This document shows positions 7,154 to 14,336 of a stretch of 64,000 nucleotides of DNA, piece by piece; position 1 is the stretch's first letter; each line of letters begins with the position of its first letter. A model generated the notes under the pieces. That model did not search any database. It was given only the letters and a program-made list of their open reading frames with translations, and was not told where the DNA came from. The stretch is from UBA6016 sp041915365 (lineage in GTDB: Bacteria > Campylobacterota > Campylobacteria > Campylobacterales > UBA6016). Position numbers and translations under genes: made by a program. The stretch covers positions 62,001-126,000 of the forward strand of contig JAYSBP010000005.1 of the NCBI GenBank assembly GCA_041915365.1, in the 5' to 3' direction.

Positions 7154-7770
7154 TACTCTGCGACATAGGAAATAGCTTCTATCATTTTTACAAAGATGGC
7201 AGAGTGTGGAAGCAGGGGGTCGATAGCGCCCCGCAACTAAGTGAAGATGAAGAGATATTTGTTGTTAGTGTTAATGATGCAGCTCTGGCGGCACTAGAGA
7301 AAAGATACAACATAGAAAATATATCCGGTATGCTACATCTTGATTCTGATTATGCCGGTCTTGGGGCAGATAGAGCGTTTGCCTGTTATGCAGCTAATGA
7401 TGGCGTTATTATTGATGCCGGGAGCGCAATTACCGTTGATATTATGCAGGGTGGATTTCATCTCGGCGGCTTCATTTTGCCAGGTATATCTATATTGGTG
7501 GAGTCGTATGCTAAAATTTCTGATAGACTTGATGTCGGCTTCAATATGGGTGTTTCGTTTGCAGCATTGCCACAAAACACGAGAGATGCTATAAGTTATG
7601 GCACTTTGATGTCGGTCGTAGCATCGATAAAAGAGGCATCTAGGGGTAAATTTATATATTTTACCGGCGGGGACGGGAAGTTCTTGTCGAAGTTTTTTGA
7701 AGATAGATCCGTCGTTGACGATACGCTTATTTTCAAAGGAATGTTAAAACTGATAAAAAGGGAATTTTAA
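7150..7770 (+). CDS. coaX: Type III pantothenate kinase
   Basis: The enzyme phosphorylates pantothenate, the first step of coenzyme A synthesis. At 206 residues it has the short Campylobacterota length. Visible ASKHA-fold motifs are CDIGNS at the N-terminus (phosphate 1), GADRAFACYAA, the IIDAGSAITVDI segment with the catalytic Asp, GGFILPG and the late FTGGDGK loop. It overlaps the recombinase by 4 bp and hisG by 1 bp (TAATG). The downstream CoA gene coaD is elsewhere in the window (17954). Confidence 0.93.
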   Translation: MILCDIGNSFYHFYKDGRVWKQGVDSAPQLSEDEEIFVVSVNDAALAALEKRYNIENISGMLHLDSDYAGLGADRAFACYAANDGVIIDAGSAITVDIMQGGFHLGGFILPGISILVESYAKISDRLDVGFNMGVSFAALPQNTRDAISYGTLMSVVASIKEASRGKFIYFTGGDGKFLSKFFEDRSVVDDTLIFKGMLKLIKREF

Positions 7771-8387
7771 TGCTTACGATTGCATTGCCAAAAGGCAGAA
7801 TCGCAGATGAAACGCTTGCGATATTTTCAAAAATATTCGGTAGCGATTTTAAATTTGAAGATAGAAAACTGATACTAGAAAAAGACGGCTTTAGGTTTTT
7901 GTTAGTAAGAAATCAAGACGTTCCCACCTATGTATACTATGGCTCTTGCGATGTTGGAGTAGTCGGTTTTGACGTACTCGAAGAAAAAGGGCTTGATTTG
8001 GCCCATCTACTTGACTTGGGACTTGGTAAATGCAAAGTTGTTGTCGGGATGAAAAATACGGAAAAACTAGACTATACAAAGCACAAAATTAGTATTGCCA
8101 CAAAAATGGAGAATATCACGAAAAACTTCTTTGCTAAAAAAGCGATGGCCGTTGAAGTGATTAAGCTTTATGGCTCAATAGAACTAGCCCCACTTGTGGG
8201 TCTAGCCGATGCAATTGTCGACATAGTGGAAACCGGTGCAACAATGAAGCAAAATGGCCTCCATGAAGTAGAGACCATTATGACATCCTCTGCAAGGCTT
8301 GTGGCAAACAAAAATAGTTTTGTAACCAGAAAAAAAGAGATACTTAAACTAACGGAGCTTATAGAGCATGAAGTCAAACGGGCTTGA
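7770..8387 (+). CDS. hisG: ATP phosphoribosyltransferase, short form
   Basis: It catalyses the first step of histidine synthesis, ATP + PRPP to phosphoribosyl-ATP. The 205-residue length and the absence of a C-terminal ACT-like domain mark the short HisG form, which normally needs HisZ as regulatory subunit. Characteristic segments are ALPKGRIADET at the start, RNQDVPTYVYYGSCDVGVVG and the PRPP loop IVDIVETGATMKQNGL. No hisZ is present in the window. Its 3' end overlaps the next gene by 20 bp. Confidence 0.95.
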   Translation: MLTIALPKGRIADETLAIFSKIFGSDFKFEDRKLILEKDGFRFLLVRNQDVPTYVYYGSCDVGVVGFDVLEEKGLDLAHLLDLGLGKCKVVVGMKNTEKLDYTKHKISIATKMENITKNFFAKKAMAVEVIKLYGSIELAPLVGLADAIVDIVETGATMKQNGLHEVETIMTSSARLVANKNSFVTRKKEILKLTELIEHEVKRA

Positions 8388-9057
8388 GCTATATGCAAAA
8401 GTTGAGGACATGCTCGACTTTACGGATGCCATAGAGACTCTTTATGACGCTTTTTATTCAAAGTTAAAAACTATCGATATTAAAAGTGTGCTTGATATAG
8501 GGTGCGGTAGTGGCGCATTCGGGCTTGGACTTGTGCAAGATGGGTATGATGTCATTGGCATAGATATTAGTGAAAAAATGGTCGAAAATGCTTCAAAAGC
8601 TGGGCTAAATGCAAAGCATATGGATGTCTGCAAGTTAGAGGGTCAGTTTGATGCCGCAACAGCCGTATTTGATGTCTTGAACTATATGGATAAAAATGCT
8701 TTGGCCAATTTTTTTGGATGTGTCAAAAAAATATTAAAAAAAGATGGCTATTTTTTAGCGGATGTCAATAGCTATTATGGATTTGACGAAGTTGCGCAGG
8801 GTGTGATAGCGATAGAAAAAGATAATAGATATGCAGTTATAGAAGCTGAATTTGACGAAAATGCTTTAACTACAGATATTAAGCTATTTACGAAGCAAAA
8901 AGACGGTTTTTATACGAGAGAAGAGGGGTGTATAGTTCAGTATTATCACGACAGAAAAAGTTTAGAAAAATTATCCGGTATGAAGGTTGTGAATGCTACC
9001 GAACTCTCGCTATATGGCGAGAGTCCAGATAAGCAGCTGTATCTTTTTAGAAATTAA
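8368..9057 (+). CDS. Class I SAM-dependent methyltransferase
   Basis: The 229-residue soluble protein has a clear SAM-binding Rossmann core: VLDIGCGSGAFGLGL (motif I), IGIDISEKMVENASKAG (motif II) and a later FDAATAVFDVLNYM (motif post-II). Such proteins methylate small molecules, RNA or proteins; the substrate cannot be told from sequence. It overlaps hisG by 20 bp and ends tail-to-tail with rpsR through a shared TTAA (9054-9057). Confidence 0.85.
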   Translation: MKSNGLELYAKVEDMLDFTDAIETLYDAFYSKLKTIDIKSVLDIGCGSGAFGLGLVQDGYDVIGIDISEKMVENASKAGLNAKHMDVCKLEGQFDAATAVFDVLNYMDKNALANFFGCVKKILKKDGYFLADVNSYYGFDEVAQGVIAIEKDNRYAVIEAEFDENALTTDIKLFTKQKDGFYTREEGCIVQYYHDRKSLEKLSGMKVVNATELSLYGESPDKQLYLFRN

Positions 9058-9308
9058 TCTTGGAAGTTGTTTACAGCGTTTTTTCTGTCAACAATGTAAG
9101 GGATAAGAGCCATGTGTCTCGCTCTTTTAATTGCTAGACCTACCATATCTTGAGCGTCTTTGCTATTTCCAGTTAGTCTTCTTGGCATAATTTTGTATCT
9201 TTCAGATAGTGTATGCTTTAGAAGTTTTACATCTTTGTAGTCGATATACTCTAGTTTTAGCTCAGAGTATTTGCAATGTTTTTTTGCGTATTTTCTTTTT
9301 TCAGCCAT
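9054..9308 (-). CDS. rpsR: 30S ribosomal protein S18
   Basis: The 84-residue basic protein has the S18 signature: DYKDVKLLKHTLSERYKIMPRR followed by the KDQxxVGLAIKRARHMALIPY-like helix. S18 binds 16S rRNA as a dimer with S6. It is the last gene of the holA-rpsF-ssb-rpsR group, 14 bp after ssb. Its stop overlaps the stop of the convergent methyltransferase gene. Confidence 0.97.
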   Translation of the reverse strand: MAEKRKYAKKHCKYSELKLEYIDYKDVKLLKHTLSERYKIMPRRLTGNSKDAQDMVGLAIKRARHMALIPYIVDRKNAVNNFQD

Positions 9309-9322
9309 TTTGTTTTCCTTTA

Positions 9323-9784
9323 TTAAAACGGTATTTCGTCGTCTTGAATATCTATTTCAGGTGTTCTTGCCGCTGCGCTGTTCGCAGGTTTTGAATATCC
9401 CGCCTCTTTGCCGCCGTCAAAATCTCCGTCGTCGCCATAGTTGCCGTTGTCGGACGATTTTGAATCCAAAAACTGGAAGCTCTCCACGGAAAGCACGTGT
9501 TTACTTCGTTTTTGTCCGCTTTGATCCATCCATTGTTCAAGCACCAATCTGCCTTCGGCCAAGATTTTCTTGCCTTTTAGCATATATTGGTTTGCTATCT
9601 CGGCGCTTTTGCCATATATTACTATGTCGATAAACATAGCTTCGGTTTTATTTTCGCCTGTTGTTTTGTCTTTCCAAGTTCTATTTACCGCTAAGCCGGT
9701 TTTTGCAACCGCCGAACCGCTCGGCAGATACCTTAGTTCTATCGCCCTTGTAGTATTGCCGATTAATAGAACCTTGTTAAGCAT
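9323..9784 (-). CDS. ssb: Single-stranded DNA-binding protein
   Basis: The 153-residue protein has the N-terminal OB fold (starting MLNKVLLIGNTTRAIELRY), a Gly/Asp-rich disordered linker and the acidic C-terminal tip DDEIPF that recruits DNA-repair partners. It coats ssDNA during replication and repair. It sits between rpsF and rpsR, the common bacterial order, with only 3 bp from rpsF. It is the chromosomal SSB, distinct from the small element protein at 4512. Confidence 0.97.
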   Translation of the reverse strand: MLNKVLLIGNTTRAIELRYLPSGSAVAKTGLAVNRTWKDKTTGENKTEAMFIDIVIYGKSAEIANQYMLKGKKILAEGRLVLEQWMDQSGQKRSKHVLSVESFQFLDSKSSDNGNYGDDGDFDGGKEAGYSKPANSAAARTPEIDIQDDEIPF

Positions 9785-9787
9785 TTG

Positions 9788-10153
9788 TTACGCCTCTTGT
9801 TTTTTTGTTTGTTTTGCGTTAGCTTTTTCAACCATAGCGTTCCAAGCTTTTAGCTCAGCTTGTTTTGAATATTTTAGCGTCATAAACTTCATAACATCTT
9901 CAGTAATAGTGAAAATTCTTTCAAGTTCAAGTATTGATTTACCTTCTGCCTTGAAATACATTACGTAGTAGTACCCTCTATCGAATTTTTCTACTTTATA
10001 AGCTAGTTTTTTTGAGCCCCAGTCTTCAACGGCAGATATTTCGCCGCCTTGTGAGGTAACAACATCCTTAACGAATGCTATTCTTGCCTGCGTCTCTTCA
10101 GGCGTAAGTGTAGGTTTGAGGACAAACATTGTCTCATATAGATTTTGTGCCAT
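9788..10153 (-). CDS. rpsF: 30S ribosomal protein S6
   Basis: The 121-residue protein begins with the S6 strand YETMFVLKP and carries the KKLAYKVEKFDRGYYYVMYF region of the beta-sheet. It has a Lys/Ala/Gln-rich tail, whereas many S6 proteins end in acidic residues. A strong ribosome site (AAGGAG) precedes the ATG and can be folded into a stem (see 10158-10204). It is co-transcribed with ssb and rpsR. Confidence 0.96.
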   Translation of the reverse strand: MAQNLYETMFVLKPTLTPEETQARIAFVKDVVTSQGGEISAVEDWGSKKLAYKVEKFDRGYYYVMYFKAEGKSILELERIFTITEDVMKFMTLKYSKQAELKAWNAMVEKANAKQTKKQEA

Positions 10154-10157
10154 TACA

Positions 10158-10204
10158 GCTCCTTCTGGAATTAACCCGATTTCTCAGGTAAGGATTTTGG
10201 GAGC
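10158..10204 (-). promoter_or_regulatory. Possible rpsF leader stem covering the ribosome-binding site
   Basis: On the minus strand, GCTCC (complement of 10200-10204) can pair with GGAGC (complement of 10158-10162), which includes the AGGAG ribosome site of rpsF. Inner CC/GG pairs are possible. S6:S18 autoregulatory leaders are known upstream of rpsF in many bacteria, but the stem seen here is short and the classical bulge motif could not be confirmed. Confidence 0.3.
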
Positions 10205-10213
10205 AGAATTTTA

Positions 10214-11197
10214 CTATAAATTATTTTGAAGTTTTATTAAGTAATGTGTAAGTGCAGCTTTTTTATCAATATTTTTTGCGCTTTTTAGTCCGAGGTCGGC
10301 TTCTAGCAATATTTCAAAGATTCTTGCGTATACACCGTACTTGATTTTTATTGCTTTTGCGGCCTTGGCTTTTGCGACAAAATCCGGTAACGGTCTTCCC
10401 GTAATCTTTCTTGCATCATAGCTACCGTATGCCTTTGAGTATAATAAAAACAAAAATAGTTCATGAACATAATTTTGAAAAAATAAAATCAATCTGATTT
10501 CGTCAAACTCAGCTTTTTCTAATATTTTTAACAAGGTTTTATAAAACTCTTTTTTACTCAAAACTTCATCAAAAAAACTCTCTAGCGCAGCGTCACCAGA
10601 TTCGTCTACAAAGTCTTTTATCTCTTTTGTTCCTATCTCTCGCCCGAGTATCTCAAACTTATCGAGCTCTTTTACGGCTCCTTCTATATCCATATTTTTT
10701 AGAACCAGAAGCTCTTCTATTGCGTCTTGTTTTATTTTTATGTTCTTTTTATCGGCTTCGATTTTGACGTAAGAAGAGGCTTCGTGGATTGAATTTGGCG
10801 CAAAAAATCTAACAAATAATGAGACGCCGGATATGAAAAGCTCGTAATAATCTTTATCTTTAGCGCTAAGGTCTCCCATAAATCTAAAAATAAAGAGTGC
10901 ATCATTTTTTTCAGACAGAGCAATGAGCTCTTTTGCCTCAGATTTTGGTATTTTTTTGTCATTTTTTATTAGAAGTACGAGTTTGTCGCCAAATAGCGAA
11001 TTTTGAGATATAAAGCTTTTTGCTTCGTCAAAAGAGTATTCATCAAAGTACATTTTTAGCATATCGCACCCAGCTCCGGCTGTCTCGATGATGCTATTCA
11101 TATATATATCGGCAAAATAATCGCATGCACCAAATAGCATTGCCGCGTTTATATGCTTACCAGTTTTTAGATGTGTGTCAAGTTCTCTTTTATCCAT
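10214..11197 (-). CDS. holA: DNA polymerase III delta subunit
   Basis: The 327-residue protein matches the Campylobacterota delta subunit: an N-terminal AAA+-like segment without a Walker A motif (MLFGACDYFADIY), a middle helical domain (IKIKQDAIEELLVLKNMDIEGAVKELDKFEIL) and a C-terminal collar domain (KFIxxL-type helices, ILEKAEFDEIRLILFFQNYVHELFLF). Delta opens the beta clamp during loading. It lies 60 bp upstream of rpsF on the same strand. The call rests on overall pattern, since delta proteins diverge strongly. Confidence 0.85.
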   Translation of the reverse strand: MDKRELDTHLKTGKHINAAMLFGACDYFADIYMNSIIETAGAGCDMLKMYFDEYSFDEAKSFISQNSLFGDKLVLLIKNDKKIPKSEAKELIALSEKNDALFIFRFMGDLSAKDKDYYELFISGVSLFVRFFAPNSIHEASSYVKIEADKKNIKIKQDAIEELLVLKNMDIEGAVKELDKFEILGREIGTKEIKDFVDESGDAALESFFDEVLSKKEFYKTLLKILEKAEFDEIRLILFFQNYVHELFLFLLYSKAYGSYDARKITGRPLPDFVAKAKAAKAIKIKYGVYARIFEILLEADLGLKSAKNIDKKAALTHYLIKLQNNL

Positions 11198-11271
11198 AGT
11201 TGCGATTGTACTAAAAAATAATTTGTAAATAATTTTGTTTGTATTTTATGCCTTAAAATATGCCAAAAAGC

Positions 11272-11300
11272 TTGACAAAGCCAAAAAAAACAACTATAAT
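11272..11300 (+). promoter_or_regulatory. Perfect consensus sigma-70 promoter
   Basis: TTGACA (11272-11277), a 17 bp spacer and TATAAT (11295-11300) match the consensus exactly. Perfect -35 boxes are unusual in Campylobacterota, where -35 is weakly conserved. Transcription would start near 11307, which is also the A of the ATG of the following gene, suggesting a leaderless or near-leaderless mRNA. Confidence 0.75.
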
Positions 11301-11306
11301 CGGGGT

Positions 11307-11870
11307 ATGGTGTTTAAAAATACAAATTTACTTAAATTTTACATTTTGTCCATCTTTGCCGCTAGTGCACTTTCGGCCGCACCTTCCGCTCAAATACAGA
11401 GCTTGGATGAGCAGGAAAATAACTTCATCGTATTAAAATCAAAAGATGATAGTGAGGCAAAAGCGCAAGACAAACAAGATACCGACTTCCTATCTGTAAG
11501 ATTTGAAAAAATATCAAAAGTTGCGAAAGAGCTAATAGGGATCAAATACAAACTTGGCGGAACAAGCCCAAATACGGGATTTGATTGTAGTGGTTTCGTG
11601 AAATATGTATTTAATGAAGGTGCGGGAATTAAACTACCTAGAAGCTCAAGAGAGATGAGAAGCGTGGGTAGCGCCGTAGATATAAAATCATTAAAACCAG
11701 GCGACCTTATTTTCTTCAAAATCAATACTTCTCATGTTGGAATATATATAGGTGACAACAAGTTTGTGCACGCTCCTAGCACTGGAAGATCTGTTGCTGT
11801 CGATAATCTTATGAACTCATTTTTCCAAAATAGGATAATAGGCGCAAGAAGAGTTATTCACGAACAATAA
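11307..11870 (+). CDS. Secreted NlpC/P60 peptidoglycan hydrolase
   Basis: The C-terminal domain is an NlpC/P60 cysteine peptidase with Cys94 in FDCSGFV, His143 in TSHVGIYIG and His155 in FVHAPSTG, so it should cleave peptide stems of peptidoglycan in the periplasm. The start at 11307 gives 187 residues with a clean signal peptide (KFYILSIFAASALSA before AP). A longer frame opens at 11235, but its extra codons cover the promoter at 11272-11300 and encode no signal-like sequence, so it is rejected. No upstream Shine-Dalgarno is possible if transcription starts at 11307. The gene stands alone between the divergent holA and the cytochrome gene. Confidence 0.88.
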   Translation: MVFKNTNLLKFYILSIFAASALSAAPSAQIQSLDEQENNFIVLKSKDDSEAKAQDKQDTDFLSVRFEKISKVAKELIGIKYKLGGTSPNTGFDCSGFVKYVFNEGAGIKLPRSSREMRSVGSAVDIKSLKPGDLIFFKINTSHVGIYIGDNKFVHAPSTGRSVAVDNLMNSFFQNRIIGARRVIHEQ

Positions 11871-12018
11871 CGCTTATTTCGCCACTCCCTGTTGATACTT
11901 TATTTCCACAATTATAACCCCTGCATATAAATAACTTTATTTATTTTGAAGTTTAAAGTTTCTTTTAGTTATCTTTGCCTAATATGATGGATACCAAAAT
12001 AAAAAGGGAGAAGTAGAA

Positions 12019-12339
12019 ATGAAAAAGTTACTATTTGTTGGTGCTTGCGCCGCTGTTCTAGCTATGAGCGCTAACGCTAGCGTTGATAAAGGACAAAAAC
12101 TTTACCTAAAAGCTTGTAAATCTTGCCACGGTAACGGCGTAAAAGGTGCCGCTATGAAAACTCAAGCTGGTTGGGACAAAGCATTTGCAAACGGAGCTAA
12201 AGAGCTTGTTGACAAACACCAAAAAGATCCTAAGGCTGCTGCTTACTTCAATGGCGCTTTCAAAGGTCACGCACAAGACCTTCATGAATTCTTGAAAGAA
12301 TACGGTTCTGATAGCGGCAACGTTCCTGCTTGTGGTTGA
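12019..12339 (+). CDS. Small periplasmic cytochrome c
   Basis: The 106-residue protein begins with a signal peptide (KKLLFVGACAAVLAMSANA) and has one haem c site, CKSCH, at about residue 33-37 of the precursor. A Met in GAAMKTQ or elsewhere would be the distal ligand. It resembles the small monohaem cytochromes of Campylobacterota respiratory chains. A strong ribosome site (AAAGGGAGAAG) precedes the ATG, and a rho-independent terminator follows at 12366, so it is probably a single-gene transcript. Codon use appears optimised for high expression. The redox partner is unknown. Confidence 0.88.
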   Translation: MKKLLFVGACAAVLAMSANASVDKGQKLYLKACKSCHGNGVKGAAMKTQAGWDKAFANGAKELVDKHQKDPKAAAYFNGAFKGHAQDLHEFLKEYGSDSGNVPACG

Positions 12340-12365
12340 TTAAGACACCAAAACGGGACATACCT

Positions 12366-12397
12366 AAGCCTCGTCCTTTTTGGGCGAGGCTTTTTTT
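12366..12397 (+). terminator. Rho-independent terminator after the cytochrome c gene
   Basis: AGCCTCG pairs with CGAGGCT with additional CC/GG pairs near the loop, followed by seven T residues. It lies 27 bp after the cytochrome stop and ends its transcript. It faces the convergent aspB gene. Confidence 0.9.
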
Positions 12398-12451
12398 ATG
12401 TCCAAAAATTGCTTGAAAGATTGAGGAGGAGGGCATAAAGCCCAGTTGTTT

Positions 12452-13621
12452 TTAGTAGTTTTGTTTTACAAATCTTGCTATTCTATTGATACCTTCTTGT
12501 ATTGTTGCCTCATCTGTAGCAAAAGAGAATCTAAAATAGCCATCAACGCCAAAACCAACCCCTGGCACTACTGCAACACCCTCTTTTTCAAGAAGTTCTT
12601 TGCAGAATTTCATGGAGTCTTTTTCTATCTTTGAGATGTTCACAAATAGATAAAAAGCTCCATCAGGCTTTAAAACACTAAGTCCATCTATAGAATTAAA
12701 GCCGTCCGCACCTATGTTTCTTCTTTTTTCAAATTCAACCCTCATTGCCTCTATTTCAGCGTCTACTTCACCTTTTAGCGCAACTATGGAGGCTTTTTGT
12801 GTGATTGAATTGATATTTGACGTACTTTGAGATTGGAGATTATTCATGGCTTTGATAAGCTCTTTATTGGGACTTGCAAGATATCCAAATCTCCATCCAG
12901 TCATGGCGACAGATTTGCTTAGGCCATTGATTGTGACTGTTCTTTGATACATATCGTCACTGATTGCGGCAGCCGATGTAAATTTTTTGCCGTCATATAC
13001 AAGTTTTTCATACATTTCGTCGGCGGCAACTATAATTTTTGTCCCTTTTAGCACTTCTCCTATGGATGCAAGCTCCTCTTTTGAGTAGACACTTCCAGTT
13101 GGATTTGAAGGGGATGTGAGCACTATCATTTTTGTTTTCGGAGTTATTAGTTTTTGTAGTTCGGCCGCAGTTAGTTTAAAGCCAGTCGCTTCATATGTTT
13201 TTGGCTCTATGACCACACCGCCGTTAAGACGTGTTAGCTCCGGATAAGTCACCCAGTATGGGGCAGGAATGATTACCTCATCACCCTCATCAATCACAGC
13301 AGCAAAGAGATTAAAAAGAGATTGTTTTGCACCGTTTGACGTAATAATGTCTTTTGGAGAGTATTTGAGTCCGTTTTCTCTATCCAGCTTTTCCGCTATT
13401 GCCTGAAGTAGCGGGGCTATCCCCTCGACAGCTGTATATTTTGTAAAACCTTCATCGAGAGCTTTTTTTGCCGCATCTTTGATTTTTGTCGGTGTGTCAA
13501 AGTCCGGCTCACCAGCGCCGAAATTCAGTACGTCTTTGCCTTCGTCTTTTAGCCTTTTTGCTAGTGTTGAGATGGCGATTGTAATTGACTCTTGCAGTAC
13601 TGTGATTCTTTTTGAAAGCAA
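12452..13621 (-). CDS. aspB: Aspartate aminotransferase, class I
   Basis: The 389-residue PLP enzyme transfers amino groups between aspartate and 2-oxoglutarate. Motifs are NFGAGEPDF near the N-terminus, SNGAKQSLFN, SPSNPTGSVYS, DEMYEKLVYDG and the PLP lysine in LSKSVAMTGWRFGY. The C-terminal FRFSFA provides the substrate-binding Arg. It is the last gene of the long minus-strand operon and the order aspB-cysE-speA-hisS follows Campylobacter jejuni. A broader role in aromatic amino-acid transamination is possible for this subclass. Confidence 0.92.
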   Translation of the reverse strand: MLSKRITVLQESITIAISTLAKRLKDEGKDVLNFGAGEPDFDTPTKIKDAAKKALDEGFTKYTAVEGIAPLLQAIAEKLDRENGLKYSPKDIITSNGAKQSLFNLFAAVIDEGDEVIIPAPYWVTYPELTRLNGGVVIEPKTYEATGFKLTAAELQKLITPKTKMIVLTSPSNPTGSVYSKEELASIGEVLKGTKIIVAADEMYEKLVYDGKKFTSAAAISDDMYQRTVTINGLSKSVAMTGWRFGYLASPNKELIKAMNNLQSQSTSNINSITQKASIVALKGEVDAEIEAMRVEFEKRRNIGADGFNSIDGLSVLKPDGAFYLFVNISKIEKDSMKFCKELLEKEGVAVVPGVGFGVDGYFRFSFATDEATIQEGINRIARFVKQNY

Positions 13622-13631
13622 CTGGAACTCC

Positions 13632-14336
13632 TTATTTTTCTAGTGATTTTAGGAAGACTTCGTATGTTAGACTGAGGTCTTTGTCTTTTGTAATTATATC
13701 CTTATCGCCTGTAATTAGAGCATTTTCTAGAACCTCTAGTCGTTTTAATAGATAGATGAAGACCTCTGTATCAATATTAGGGAGTTTGTCGTGGCTATAA
13801 GGATTTTTGTCCGGCCCTTTTATTATTACTCTGGCAGGTATACCAACTGCCGTTGAGTCCGCCGGTACGTTTTTTATTACAACTGAGTTTGCCCCTATTT
13901 TTGAGTTTGCCCCTATGGTTATATTGCCGAGCACTTTTGCACCTGAGCCTATTACGACACCATTTTCTATTGTTGGGTGTCTTTTGCCTTTTGCTAGATT
14001 GACACCGCCTAGCGTAACGCCTTGATATATTGTTACATCGTTTCCTACGATGGCCGTTTCTCCGACTACTACCCCTATCCCGTGGTCGATAAAAACCCGC
14101 CTACCTATCCTTGCGGCGGGATGTATGTCTATGTTTGTAAGTATCTGGCTAAGCCCCATAACGACTCTTGCCAGAACTCTGAATTTCCTTAGGTATAGGC
14201 GATGGGCTATTCTGTGCCAAAAAAGCGCCCAAAGACCAGGATAGTTGAAAAAAAGCTCCAATTTTGAGGCAATAGCGGGATCTCTTTCGAGCACAACCCT
14301 AAAATCCTCTCTAATCTGAGCGACGAGACCTATCAA
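13632..14336 (-). CDS. cysE: Serine O-acetyltransferase
   Basis: It makes O-acetylserine from serine and acetyl-CoA, the entry to cysteine synthesis. The 234 residues comprise an N-terminal helical domain (DPAIASKLELFFNYPGLWALFWHR) and a left-handed beta-helix of hexapeptide repeats (IDHGIGVVVGETAIVGNDVTIYQGVTLGG, given here in parts: IDHGIGVVVGE, GVTLGG, KIGANSVVIKNVP). The catalytic His and Asp lie in IDHG. It overlaps speA by 4 bp and precedes aspB by 10 bp. Confidence 0.93.
   Translation of the reverse strand: MIGLVAQIREDFRVVLERDPAIASKLELFFNYPGLWALFWHRIAHRLYLRKFRVLARVVMGLSQILTNIDIHPAARIGRRVFIDHGIGVVVGETAIVGNDVTIYQGVTLGGVNLAKGKRHPTIENGVVIGSGAKVLGNITIGANSKIGANSVVIKNVPADSTAVGIPARVIIKGPDKNPYSHDKLPNIDTEVFIYLLKRLEVLENALITGDKDIITKDKDLSLTYEVFLKSLEK

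Noticed and set aside
11235..11306. Upstream extension of the NlpC/P60 frame
   Set aside because: The extension spans a perfect promoter and would put a charged stretch before the signal peptide; the ATG at 11307 fits both promoter and signal peptide.
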